Virus record (IMG/VR): IMGVR_UViG_3300045282_000023
Coordinates: 1-42,357 of that record
From: a virus
Length of the DNA: 42,357 nt
Direction: 5' to 3' (one strand)
Every line of letters begins with the position of its first letter. The stretch's first letter is position 1. A program made the translations under genes and the position numbers. Shown piece by piece: positions 7,548 through 14,646 of the stretch. A model generated the notes under the pieces. That model was given only the letters and a program-made list of their open reading frames with translations, ran no database searches and was not told where the DNA came from.

Positions 7548-7743
7548 TAATTCTCCTATTCTCGGACTCTTCAACAACTTCCCGCTCTATCTCAGTCAAC
7601 TCAGCACCCCATCCGCTGAAAATAAACCGAGGCTCTTTGCCTGTTAGTTTGCGATATGCGTATGAAATCGCCTCACGCATCGGTGCATCAGCACCCTCTG
7701 GAACGTCCTCAACTTCTCCGATTGTGCAAGACCAAATTTGCAT
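7540..7743 (-). CDS. Small hypothetical protein (67 aa)
   Basis: The product starts MQIWSCTIGEVEDVPEGAD and has an amphipathic C-terminal helix rich in Glu (LTEIEREVVEESENRR). Translation starts within the TAATG overlap with the upstream gene, preceded by GAGGGGGG. The pattern APMREAISYAYRKLTG with FIFSGWG looks like a compact alpha/beta fold. I cannot assign a function. Confidence 0.6.
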   Translation of the reverse strand: MQIWSCTIGEVEDVPEGADAPMREAISYAYRKLTGKEPRFIFSGWGAELTEIEREVVEESENRRING

Positions 7744-7889
7744 TAGCTAACCCCCCTCGTATTCAAAGCCTCAGCGTAGAAATCAGCGCTGGACCTTGTA
7801 GAAAACGTTTCTTCGACTTTGTTTTCGATTCGTACTTCGTAGAGCGGACCGTGATACTCACGCTTGACCATACGTACGACAGCTTTCAT
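7743..7889 (-). CDS. Small hypothetical protein (48 aa)
   Basis: Starts MKAVVRMVKREYHGPLYEV with an excellent GGAGGAAGC-ATG site. An upstream in-frame extension would run through a terminator hairpin (7928-7960) and is rejected. Short beta-rich protein with no motif. It is the first gene after that terminator, and begins the run of small overlapping genes that ends in the SF2 helicase. Confidence 0.55.
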   Translation of the reverse strand: MKAVVRMVKREYHGPLYEVRIENKVEETFSTRSSADFYAEALNTRGVS

Positions 7890-7927
7890 GCTTCCTCCAT
7901 TAAAATATATGAAGTATAAAAACAAGG

Positions 7928-7960
7928 CAAAAAGGAAATACCCTGTTACAGATATCTCCT
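7928..7960 (-). terminator. Intrinsic terminator of the 84-residue membrane-protein cassette
   Basis: Minus-strand arms AGGAGATATC (7960-7951) and GGTATTTCCT (7942-7933) pair over 10 bp including two G-U pairs, closing an 8-base loop containing GUAACA. Five Us follow. It lies eight bases past the stop of the gene at 7969. Confidence 0.75.
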
Positions 7961-7968
7961 CTTTGAGT

Positions 7969-8223
7969 TCAACTTGCCTTCTGGTTTCCAATGACCCAGA
8001 AATATCCATCGGGACCGGGAAGGATCGAGGAACCCTGACTTGCCGCCTTGCCCAGCTCGTACATCAGTTCTTTCTCGTTTGCACGCTGCGTCTTGTCCGC
8101 CTTTACGGCGAGCGCGATCACAGCTGCATAACAAGCAATTCCTGCTGCAACGAAGCCAGTAACGGCGACGGTGTCTTGGTTTTCCTTGACCCAAACCTTG
8201 GTCTTCTGAATGAAATTCTTCAT
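7969..8223 (-). CDS. Small single-helix membrane protein (84 aa) in a promoter-gene-terminator cassette
   Basis: A basic N terminus (MKNFIQKTKVWVKENQ) is followed by one hydrophobic helix (VTGFVAAGIACYAAVIALAV, about residues 20-39), then a polar tail ending GYFWVIGNQKAS. Start: two adjacent ATG codons at 8226 and 8223; AAGGAGAC favours the second. Promoter-like element 2 lies 23 bases upstream and a hairpin terminator eight bases downstream, so this appears to be a one-gene transcription unit. No lysis or exclusion function can be shown. Confidence 0.7.
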   Translation of the reverse strand: MKNFIQKTKVWVKENQDTVAVTGFVAAGIACYAAVIALAVKADKTQRANEKELMYELGKAASQGSSILPGPDGYFWVIGNQKAS

Positions 8224-8245
8224 CATGTCTCCTTAGTCGAGTTTT

Positions 8246-8272
8246 CTCATTATAATGTATGTAATTCGTGCG
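8246..8272 (-). promoter_or_regulatory. 27-nt promoter-like element 2
   Basis: Minus strand: CGCA at 1-4, CA at 12-13, TATAAT at 19-24, GAG at 25-27, with no gaps relative to the other copies. It drives the 84-residue membrane protein gene. Confidence 0.75.
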
Positions 8273-8283
8273 ACCTCCTAGAA

Positions 8284-8318
8284 AAGAAAAAGGAAGTACC
8301 ATGTTACTGATACTTCCT
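8284..8318 (-). terminator. Intrinsic terminator of the 69-residue membrane-protein cassette
   Basis: Minus-strand arms AGGAAGTATCA (8318-8308) and TGGTACTTCCT (8301-8291) pair over 11 bp with one G-U pair and a six-base GUAACA loop, followed by UUUUCUUUUC. The loop matches those of the terminators at 7928 and (in part) 17541. Confidence 0.75.
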
Positions 8319-8325
8319 CATTGAG

Positions 8326-8535
8326 TTACTTTCCCATTTCTGCGAGCTTCTGGTTAAGTTCCATCTCCTTAACAGCCTTCTTGGCGCCACGCTTCTCAGC
8401 GCGAGCCACGAACACACGGTTGACCTTGCTGACTGCGGTGAATGCGCCGTAAGCGGCGAATCCAACGAGTGCAATGGCAACAATGCTCGTGCTCTTGCTG
8501 GTGGTGTCGTCATCAGTTGTAGTGATGTCTTCCAT
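8326..8535 (-). CDS. Small single-helix membrane protein (69 aa) in a promoter-gene-terminator cassette
   Basis: The N terminus is acidic and Thr-rich (MEDITTTDDDTTSKST), then SIVAIALVGFAAYGAFTAV forms one membrane helix, followed by a strongly basic, helical tail (ARAEKRGAKKAVKEMELNQK). This predicts N-out, C-in topology. An AAGGAGAG site precedes the ATG. Promoter-like element 3 lies 26 bases upstream and a terminator eight bases downstream. Function unknown. Confidence 0.7.
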   Translation of the reverse strand: MEDITTTDDDTTSKSTSIVAIALVGFAAYGAFTAVSKVNRVFVARAEKRGAKKAVKEMELNQKLAEMGK

Positions 8536-8561
8536 CGATCTCTCCTTAATAGGGGTTTTAT

Positions 8562-8588
8562 CTCACTATATTGTATGTAATTTTTGCG
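8562..8588 (-). promoter_or_regulatory. 27-nt promoter-like element 3
   Basis: Minus strand: CGCA at 1-4, CA at 12-13, TATAGT at 19-24, GAG at 25-27. It stands in front of the 69-residue membrane-protein gene and just past the stop of the 79-residue gene at 8595. Confidence 0.75.
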
Positions 8589-8594
8589 CCTATT

Positions 8595-8834
8595 TTAGCC
8601 ATAAACGAAGTAAACTCGCTCGCCATACTGATTAGTCGCACTACATACCCTTGTGAGAGGGCCAAAGGAGTCACGTTCGCCATCACTCCAATGAATGTTG
8701 ACGTATCCAACCGCCCTGAGACGGGGTTCAAGTAAATTGATCTCCTGTTCACGATAGGTTTCAGGAGTGTAGTGAAGACCGGTTAGCACTATCACTTCCT
8801 CGAGAGCTCTGTAAATGAATGCGTGCTTTTCCAT
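8595..8834 (-). CDS. Small hypothetical protein (79 aa)
   Basis: Starts MEKHAFIYRALEEVIVLTGL after GGGGGCAGG. It is a soluble alpha/beta protein by composition, ending in a hydrophobic strand (VYFVYG). The gene follows the 3' end of the structured noncoding region and could be expressed by readthrough from element 4. No motif recognised. An alternative overlapping frame (8558-8752) lacks a ribosome site and is rejected. Confidence 0.55.
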   Translation of the reverse strand: MEKHAFIYRALEEVIVLTGLHYTPETYREQEINLLEPRLRAVGYVNIHWSDGERDSFGPLTRVCSATNQYGERVYFVYG

Positions 8835-8844
8835 CCTGCCCCCT

Positions 8845-9215
8845 AAAAAATTAAAGGAGAGGAGGGCCAGCGGTTCCCTTCTGAGGAACTTAACCCTCCC
8901 CTATCCGCTCCGCTATGAATGGGCTTGCTTGGCCGTAATAAGCCACCCACAAATACATCGGCGTACACAGCAAGAGTGTACCCTTACCCAGGCCCCTTAC
9001 GGGATAAAGGGCACGGAACGTGGTTTTTTGTTTACCTAAACGTCGGGAGATCAATCCCATCGACGCGCTCTGTGTTATCCTTCACAGTCCACCCGTCTCA
9101 CGACGGCGCTCTGAGCCTAAGGTTGTTTAACGTCGCTCAGACGACAATATAGAACCTCATCCCCTAGTTCTAACGGTAGCCCACCACCTTCTCCAAGTGC
9201 TGCTACTTCAACAAA
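8845..9215 (-). ncRNA. Densely structured noncoding region, candidate large RNA
   Basis: No intact gene is visible across about 370 bases, but at least nine short perfect or nearly perfect hairpins follow one another: 9176-9180/9202-9206, 9150-9155/9167-9172, 9110-9116/9135-9141 (7 bp), 9093-9106 (5 bp with a GUGA GNRA-type loop on the minus strand), 9070-9074/9083-9087, 9041-9048/9055-9065 (8 bp with a 3-base bulge) and 8963-8968/8976-8981. The minus-strand 3' end has a GGAGGG/CCCTCC stem and a U-rich tract. Size and density recall ornate phage RNAs such as GOLLD or ROOL; I cannot confirm homology. Interrupted protein-like frames in the same stretch leave a decayed gene as the alternative. 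Confidence 0.45.
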
Positions 9216-9347
9216 AAGAAAAAATACGAGGAGATTAGGAAGCTTGTATCACCAATCAACCTCCGTAAGCTTGTATTATGACACTCCCTTTCGGGAATCA
9301 TAATTTCTTATACTTTGGAATTGGTAATTTCTTATCCTTTTCTCCTC
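9212..9347 (-). ncRNA. Structured small RNA A (about 120 nt plus U-tract)
   Basis: Read on the minus strand from the G following TATAAT in element 4 (9347). The 5' GAGGAGA pairs perfectly with TCTCCTC (9234-9228); a symmetric AA/AA internal loop and a second helix AGGA/TCCT follow. Inside are ACCAAT/ATTGGT (9325-9320 with 9256-9251) and a hairpin of TTATGA/TCATAA plus TCCC-GAAA-GGGA with a GNRA tetraloop. GUAUUUUUUCUUUUU follows immediately after the closing stem, as in an intrinsic terminator. The direct repeat ATACAAGCTT occurs twice. A free small RNA, or an attenuator for the structured region downstream, fits equally well. Confidence 0.6.
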
Positions 9348-9371
9348 ATTATAGTATGTGTATTTTTTGCG
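9345..9371 (-). promoter_or_regulatory. 27-nt promoter-like element 4
   Basis: Minus strand: CGCA at 1-4, CA at 12-13, TATAAT at 19-24, GAG at 25-27. No gene follows; structured RNA A begins exactly at the GAG. Confidence 0.75.
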
Positions 9372-9387
9372 TCTTATGCGAACAAAG

Positions 9388-9489
9388 GGCGGCCTGACAA
9401 TACGGCTCGACTGGATGGAACAAGCAGGACCGTATCTGCAGACTGTAAGGCTCGAATCAGCTAGGTCGATGAGCCCCCACTGACCCGCC
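9388..9489 (-). other. Three-way-junction-like structured element
   Basis: In the gap after the 99-residue gene, arms GGCGG (9489-9485) and CCGCC (9392-9388) enclose two hairpins: GGCTC/GAGCC (9475-9471 with 9453-9449) and ATACGG/CCGTAT (9435-9430 with 9405-9400, perfect 6 bp). The layout resembles a small cloverleaf, but there is no T-loop consensus or CCA-compatible acceptor, so it is not called a tRNA. It lies upstream of element 4 and may be a 3' UTR structure. Confidence 0.35.
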
Positions 9490-9513
9490 TTAGCACCCTA
9501 TCCCCCGGCAAAC

Positions 9514-9813
9514 TTACTGATGCTTCTCCATGAATTCAATCCATGGACGTATGTTCTCGTCTTCCTCGACGAACTGCTCTCTGAAGATCTTCCGTGAATA
9601 ACAACGAACGTTCTCACCCATCTTCGTCATGTAGAAGCCTGGGTACACACGGAATACATTCGGCACCAAACGACGGTCGACAAGGATGTACAAAGTACCG
9701 TCCTCACGCTCCCGAACATCTCCGACGTACTTAGCAACCTCATTAATGTTCTCAACCGTAACCTCAACGGCCTGAACCACAAAGGGTTTCCGAACGAAAC
9801 TCTTAAATTCCAT
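9514..9813 (-). CDS. Small conserved phage protein (99 aa), PGDYG-like
   Basis: Starts MEFKSFVRKPFVVQAVEVT with GAGGATACAAT upstream; an extension to 9858 is less supported. The pattern VQAVEVT, then YPGFYMTKMGENVRCYSRKIFREQF resembles small phage proteins in which a short beta fold with a P-G-x-Y segment is followed by a K-x-F-x-x-x-F end. Function is unknown. It lies between the SSB-like gene and the structured noncoding region. Confidence 0.65.
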   Translation of the reverse strand: MEFKSFVRKPFVVQAVEVTVENINEVAKYVGDVREREDGTLYILVDRRLVPNVFRVYPGFYMTKMGENVRCYSRKIFREQFVEEDENIRPWIEFMEKHQ

Positions 9814-9850
9814 ATTGTATCCTCGGTAAGATTTGGACCTGGACAGAAGT

Positions 9851-10324
9851 TTAAGCATTTGTCGGAGGATTCTCGTTAATCGAATATTTTTGTTCTAGCG
9901 CATCCTCTTCAATGGTAACAAAGAGGGACTGGAGATAAGCCTTAGTACCAGTTTTCCCATTAACACTCCAGTCGTATCCTCGTGCAATTAGATCGGCCGT
10001 TTTGATGTCAGCCCAATCCAACACATCTACTGAATTCTCGTCGAGCTGCGTACGTGTTGTAGAAGTGAGAAGAACTACTCGAGGTGGTCGATTGTTGAAG
10101 TTAACGGCCACGGAGATATACGGTGTGTCCGAATCCCCCTCCTCCCGAGCCTCAAGGTAACGGACGTTCCACCCATCCTCGAGCATTTGTTTGGCGACGT
10201 CCTCCGGAAGAATAACTGCGAAGTTACGATCACCTTCTCGGTTGTATTGCCCTTCCTTGCCAGCAAAATTACGGAATATGATCGGAGCATCTTCCACCAT
10301 GAATGTTTTAGCCGTATCAGACAT
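9851..10324 (-). CDS. Single-stranded DNA-binding protein-like (157 aa)
   Basis: A soluble beta-rich protein: IIFRNFAGKEGQYNREGDRNFAVILP, YISVAVNFNNRPPRVVLLTS and GTKAYLQSLFVTIEE provide alternating strands, aromatic residues and Asn/Arg residues as in phage OB-fold ssDNA-binding proteins. The C terminus (DALEQKYSINENPPTNA) is less clearly an acidic tip than in bacterial SSB. It lies eight bases downstream of the replicative polymerase gene, which supports a replisome role. The assignment rests on context and on my memory of similar phage proteins. Confidence 0.65.
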   Translation of the reverse strand: MSDTAKTFMVEDAPIIFRNFAGKEGQYNREGDRNFAVILPEDVAKQMLEDGWNVRYLEAREEGDSDTPYISVAVNFNNRPPRVVLLTSTTRTQLDENSVDVLDWADIKTADLIARGYDWSVNGKTGTKAYLQSLFVTIEEDALEQKYSINENPPTNA

Positions 10325-10332
10325 TAGTCTCC

Positions 10333-13300
10333 TTATGATACGAGTTCTTTGTATGGCACAAAGCGCTCGATTGCTTCAATAGCATCTCTCTTTAACTTTT
10401 CGAAATATGTCATGTCAGTATCGAGCTCTCCCACAGATTCTCGATAAGCTGCAATCTCACGTTCAACCCAAGAATATCCTTTTGTCCCACTGACATGGAA
10501 ATTCTTACCATCTTTTACTCTCCAAAGTATCCCCCCGCCGTTATTTACCGGCATGAAGGCCCCGGTTGTTCCCACAAGCCTCATGTCGTCGAATTTACCG
10601 TCTCCGACGACGTCAAGGTAGATACGTCCTTGCTTAACGCTCTTGACTTCACAAAGATCATCAAATTCCAACGTATCATGCGTAAAGAGTTTTTTGAAAA
10701 CGTACGGATGCTGGAACTGCGCCCCCACAGCACTCCAGCCATCAGCGCCACTAGCAACGTATACTGCATCGTTGACGAGGCATAGCTTGTCGTAGGTGCA
10801 TTCGTGTTCGAACTCATAACCATACTCCTGACCGAAATCTGTGATAAATTGAATAATTTGTGGATCAGCGTTTGGAATCTTTATGGAATCCGTCTTAATG
10901 TGAGCAACGGTATAGCCCTGTTCTTGGACAGCATGCTTCAGGTCAATCATAAATAGAGCGCCACGTTTGGCGACAATATTATCTCTGTTACGAATATCCC
11001 GAAACATGTTATCAAAGCGAGCACTCGTCAATCCATAAACAATGTTGATAACAATCTTTAGAGCGTATGCCAAATCGTTGGCCGCTGAAATATCATACAC
11101 TTCTTCTCTATCTACCAGGAACTGACGCAATCTCCCGTTGAACATCTCACTAGCTGCGTCATAGTCCTTGCGTTTGATGGCCACTCGAGCATCTATGAGT
11201 TCGTTATAGTTCTTCGTGAATGGCCCAAAGACATTGAGCATCTTAATGCTCGTAGGATGCATCGAGACAATGTCTAGGACTGCAACATCGGTATAATAAC
11301 CCGGTTCAGAATATACGTAGCCACCTTCACCCGTAACCTCTTCGCCGTATGTACTATCTTTTCCATCGAAGACATAGCCAGGGAACTCCTCACTCAAATC
11401 TGTGTATATAAATTGCTTCTGCGGATTCTTTTCCGTGCCAAATATGATCCGAGCAGTATGTTGCTGTGTCGTATGATTGACCGATAGCCCTGATAGCTCA
11501 GCAAGAATCTTCCGTGCAATGAAGTCTTGTTCTCGAGCATTAAACGTGGCTTCAGTGGATATGACATCATTGACGCAATACTCTTCTACCTTAGACCATT
11601 GTCCTTCTGGCACGGGTTGATCCCATGGGAGATCTAGCTCCTGATGGTGTATCCCGAGTTCTATCTGAAACTTCTTAAGGCCTTGCTTCTTTGAACTGAA
11701 GTCATAAATATCCGCATACGAGATGTTGTATGCTTCTCCGAATAGACCTTGATTATTTGACTTCTCATTGTAGATGATTTTCTGACTAAGTAAAAAGAGC
11801 TCCTCGAGAGAGTAACCCAAATATCGTCCATACAAGATGTGGTTATCATATCGACGATTGTTGAATCCGACAAGCTTCTGTAAAAAGAGAGGCTCAATGT
11901 CTTCGGGCGTAGGATTGATCATCCTAACGACGGTGTCCGAATCTTGAATCTTCCAACATACGACAAAGAGATTAGGATATACCTCCACGTCGAAGAAGAT
12001 TAATGGCTTGTCGTCCTGATCATCTTCATCTGGCATGACATTCTTACTGACAAATTGCATTTCACGAACAATCTTGATACACGCTGATGCTTGATGAGTA
12101 CTATTGGCAGCAAACGTCAAAATCTTTGGTCGAAGATCTCGTACGTCGTAAGCCAAGCCACTCTCATAAGCATCCTCGAGAATATGATGAATGAAATCAA
12201 TCGATGGCTTCGTGCCAGGATGAATTTCTTTCCTTAAGTTGCGTTCAATGAGCTCTCGAAGACCTTTTTCGCTTTGAATGTTCTTAGCTTTAAGCATCTT
12301 CTTCTCTTTCCTCGGAAGGCCCCCATTGAGAGTCATAATATCAAGATTATTACACTTGGTAAGTTTCCGCCGGAGCGAACTGTCACCAAGAAGTGTCTTG
12401 ATCTCAATGCCAACATCAAATATAGAATCCAGCTCTTCTACATCACCCTCATAAATGTAATGAAGGTGAACTCCTTTACCACTTTGACTCAATTCCGTAT
12501 AAGTAGGTGGTAGTTTTGAAGCAGCTTCGATGTTCTTTTCGAGACTCTTCTCCCCTGTTTCATCAACAAGATCAAAATCTATTACAATGTGATTTTCAGG
12601 TACTTTTACGTAGTGGAGGGTTGAGGGATCGAGCTCTCCCAAGGTTGTAGATACCCGTTCCCACTTCTTTCCTGGAAGCCCGTTGGCTTTTGCTTCTTGC
12701 GCCGGTTGATCCAAGCACGCATTGTTAAAGGCAGAAGGACGAGTAGCAGGATCGAAATCGTCCAATTCAATAACGTATGTCCTGTCAGGAACCCACGGAA
12801 TCGGCCCTTGCTTTGGGAGTCCTTTGAACCCGATGTAAACACTTCTGTACTCCTTCTCTCCAATAAAGTGACGATCTTTGAAATCAAAAAAGTAGTTCGA
12901 GATCTCATCCCGAACCTCGTGATACTGTAAACGCTTAACAATGTTAGCTTCTTCACAGTAAATTTTATAGAGTTCCCAGATCTTCTTAAGTTGTATCGCA
13001 TCCTCCGACTTGAAAATATCGTAATGAGCCTCTATGAAGTTATAGAAGCTATCTGTTAGCATCATCATCTTCGTCGGAATGTAGTTCTCGTAGTAGAATT
13101 TTCCCATATCACGATAGCGTTCGAGACATTTGTGGGCAATGGCTCCAAGCTCATAGTTAATGTTCTCTACGAGAATATGGTAACGACCGACTTCAATCTT
13201 CACGTTCGTTGGATGTACGTCAATGAGACGTCGAGTATTACCAGCTTTCGCATCCGTGATCTTGACTGGTTTGTTCGTACCCATGATTAGAAACGCATTA

Positions 13301-14100
13301 GGACGCATTGTAAAGACTGACCTGTACTTCACATTGATTGTCATCGTGTCATGACCCACGATAGAATTCAATCTTGAATTGTCTTCAATCCTAGACAAGT
13401 CGCCATCGTGTTGAATAGCTACTAACGGATTACTCTCGAATGCCTCCATGGCAAACGTTCCATTATTACCCGTCAATGCTTTTGCTTCGAAAGTTGTCAA
13501 ATATCCCGTGAAAAGTTTTTCCATTATGTTAATAACAGTCGACTTTCCAGAGGCAGGGGGTCCATAAAAAACGAGAAATTTCTGAATCCACTTCGAGTCA
13601 CCAGAAACAATGGCACCGATAGTCCATTCAATCTTGTCTCGTTCTTCCGGCGCATATAAGACGCTTAATAGCTCATCCCAAGCATCCGTGTTACCTTGAG
13701 TGATAGAATATGGAACCCGTTTACTGACGTAATCTTTCTTCGTGACTTTCGTATTAGCAAAAGTAATGTTCTCATCCAAGGGATGATAGTTACCTTTGTC
13801 AGGAAGATTTCGAATATACTTGTTAAATCGTTCCCAACTACCAGTGCTAAAATTTCTGGTGATCAAAGGTTCAATGATCTGACCTTTTCGTTCAGCCTCG
13901 TTAACGAAGTTATTCAGGTCAATGTCTACAATTCTCTGTACATCCAATTCGTTCGTAGACCACATATTACGTTGTTCATCCCACACCGCATAGAATGAAC
14001 CACCTCTAACCATTAGATCATCAAAGTGATCGACAACCCAGTCTGGGTACGCTTGAGGAAAACCTTTGGTCTCTTTTGTTCTGATCTTATAGAAATCCAC
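10333..14100 (-). CDS. Fused replication protein: SF3 helicase, primase-like region, 3'-5' exonuclease and DNA polymerase (1255 aa)
   Basis: The GTG at 14100 is the start because AAAGGAGGGTAC precedes it. Domains in order: SF3/D5-like helicase (Walker A FYGPPASGKST near 178-188; LIMGTNKPVK near 271-280); primase-polymerase-like region (VIDFDLVD near 506; SGKGVHLHY near 540; GIEIK near 564); exonuclease with D704/E706 (FFDVEVYP), GFNNRRYDNH (745-754) and YCVND (841-845); polymerase motif A LDIVSMHPTSI (D943), motif B KIVINIVYG (1014-1023) and motif C KTDSIKIP (1069-1076). Motifs A-C resemble family B, although the first Asp of DTD is replaced by Lys. One chain could therefore unwind, prime, copy and proofread. 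Activity of the primase part is the least certain. Confidence 0.8.
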   Translation of the reverse strand: MDFYKIRTKETKGFPQAYPDWVVDHFDDLMVRGGSFYAVWDEQRNMWSTNELDVQRIVDIDLNNFVNEAERKGQIIEPLITRNFSTGSWERFNKYIRNLPDKGNYHPLDENITFANTKVTKKDYVSKRVPYSITQGNTDAWDELLSVLYAPEERDKIEWTIGAIVSGDSKWIQKFLVFYGPPASGKSTVINIMEKLFTGYLTTFEAKALTGNNGTFAMEAFESNPLVAIQHDGDLSRIEDNSRLNSIVGHDTMTINVKYRSVFTMRPNAFLIMGTNKPVKITDAKAGNTRRLIDVHPTNVKIEVGRYHILVENINYELGAIAHKCLERYRDMGKFYYENYIPTKMMMLTDSFYNFIEAHYDIFKSEDAIQLKKIWELYKIYCEEANIVKRLQYHEVRDEISNYFFDFKDRHFIGEKEYRSVYIGFKGLPKQGPIPWVPDRTYVIELDDFDPATRPSAFNNACLDQPAQEAKANGLPGKKWERVSTTLGELDPSTLHYVKVPENHIVIDFDLVDETGEKSLEKNIEAASKLPPTYTELSQSGKGVHLHYIYEGDVEELDSIFDVGIEIKTLLGDSSLRRKLTKCNNLDIMTLNGGLPRKEKKMLKAKNIQSEKGLRELIERNLRKEIHPGTKPSIDFIHHILEDAYESGLAYDVRDLRPKILTFAANSTHQASACIKIVREMQFVSKNVMPDEDDQDDKPLIFFDVEVYPNLFVVCWKIQDSDTVVRMINPTPEDIEPLFLQKLVGFNNRRYDNHILYGRYLGYSLEELFLLSQKIIYNEKSNNQGLFGEAYNISYADIYDFSSKKQGLKKFQIELGIHHQELDLPWDQPVPEGQWSKVEEYCVNDVISTEATFNAREQDFIARKILAELSGLSVNHTTQQHTARIIFGTEKNPQKQFIYTDLSEEFPGYVFDGKDSTYGEEVTGEGGYVYSEPGYYTDVAVLDIVSMHPTSIKMLNVFGPFTKNYNELIDARVAIKRKDYDAASEMFNGRLRQFLVDREEVYDISAANDLAYALKIVINIVYGLTSARFDNMFRDIRNRDNIVAKRGALFMIDLKHAVQEQGYTVAHIKTDSIKIPNADPQIIQFITDFGQEYGYEFEHECTYDKLCLVNDAVYVASGADGWSAVGAQFQHPYVFKKLFTHDTLEFDDLCEVKSVKQGRIYLDVVGDGKFDDMRLVGTTGAFMPVNNGGGILWRVKDGKNFHVSGTKGYSWVEREIAAYRESVGELDTDMTYFEKLKRDAIEAIERFVPYKELVS

Positions 14101-14111
14101 GTACCCTCCTT

Positions 14112-14645
14112 TCAATCAAGTCGATCGTGATCTATAAGATACTCACAGAGTTGAAACCAAACCTCTACGTTTCTTTGATCTTCATGGAATGTTCGCATGG
14201 GAAACAGACCACCATTTCCGTCTTCGTCGTACGTTCTCCAGATAAATTCTTCCAAAGAGTCTACAACTTCCTGATAATCTATTCTATCGTCCGTGAACTC
14301 TTTTAAACCGAGATTATGAATGAATTCCCAAAACCAATCATAAGCTTTTCCATCGGTCATGTAAGCCGCTCGTCTAGAAAATGCAATAAACATCTCTAGG
14401 ACAGAGCATCCTATTTCCGTTCTCCAAGCAGGATCATCAGGAAGATCTGCTGCGATGATAAACTCTCTTCGAAGATCCTTACCGTCCTCGGCTCTATTGT
14501 CATCACCAGACAAAAGCCATACAAACTCTGTCGTATGTAGGATTTTGAAAAGCTCCCAGTAAGTCCCGCTAGGACTTGTAAGGGTAGTATCAATGACTTT
14601 TGCACAGAGCCAATTGAAATATAGATTTTCAAGCGGCTCGGGCAT
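14112..14645 (-). CDS. Conserved phage protein of unknown function (177 aa)
   Basis: A soluble, mostly helical acidic protein. Recognisable blocks are YFNWLCAKV at the N terminus, LLSGDDNRAEDGKDLRREF and LEMFIAFSRRAAYM. I recall proteins with the same N-x-W-L-C start and DxNRxxDG block in many siphoviruses, without known function. It ends just before the ribosome site of the replication fusion gene, so the two are co-transcribed. A replication-linked or regulatory role is possible. Confidence 0.65.
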   Translation of the reverse strand: MPEPLENLYFNWLCAKVIDTTLTSPSGTYWELFKILHTTEFVWLLSGDDNRAEDGKDLRREFIIAADLPDDPAWRTEIGCSVLEMFIAFSRRAAYMTDGKAYDWFWEFIHNLGLKEFTDDRIDYQEVVDSLEEFIWRTYDEDGNGGLFPMRTFHEDQRNVEVWFQLCEYLIDHDRLD

Positions 14646-14646
14646 G

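Noticed and set aside
8815-9152. Plus-strand frames of 74 and 77 aa in the structured region
   Set aside because: They overlap each other in different frames, have no ribosome site, and lie in a region full of inverted repeats. All other supported genes are on the minus strand.
9388-9489. tRNA gene
   Set aside because: The cloverleaf-like pairing lacks the TTCGA-type T-loop in the right place, a seven-base acceptor stem and a plausible anticodon arm on either strand. No other tRNA was seen in the window.
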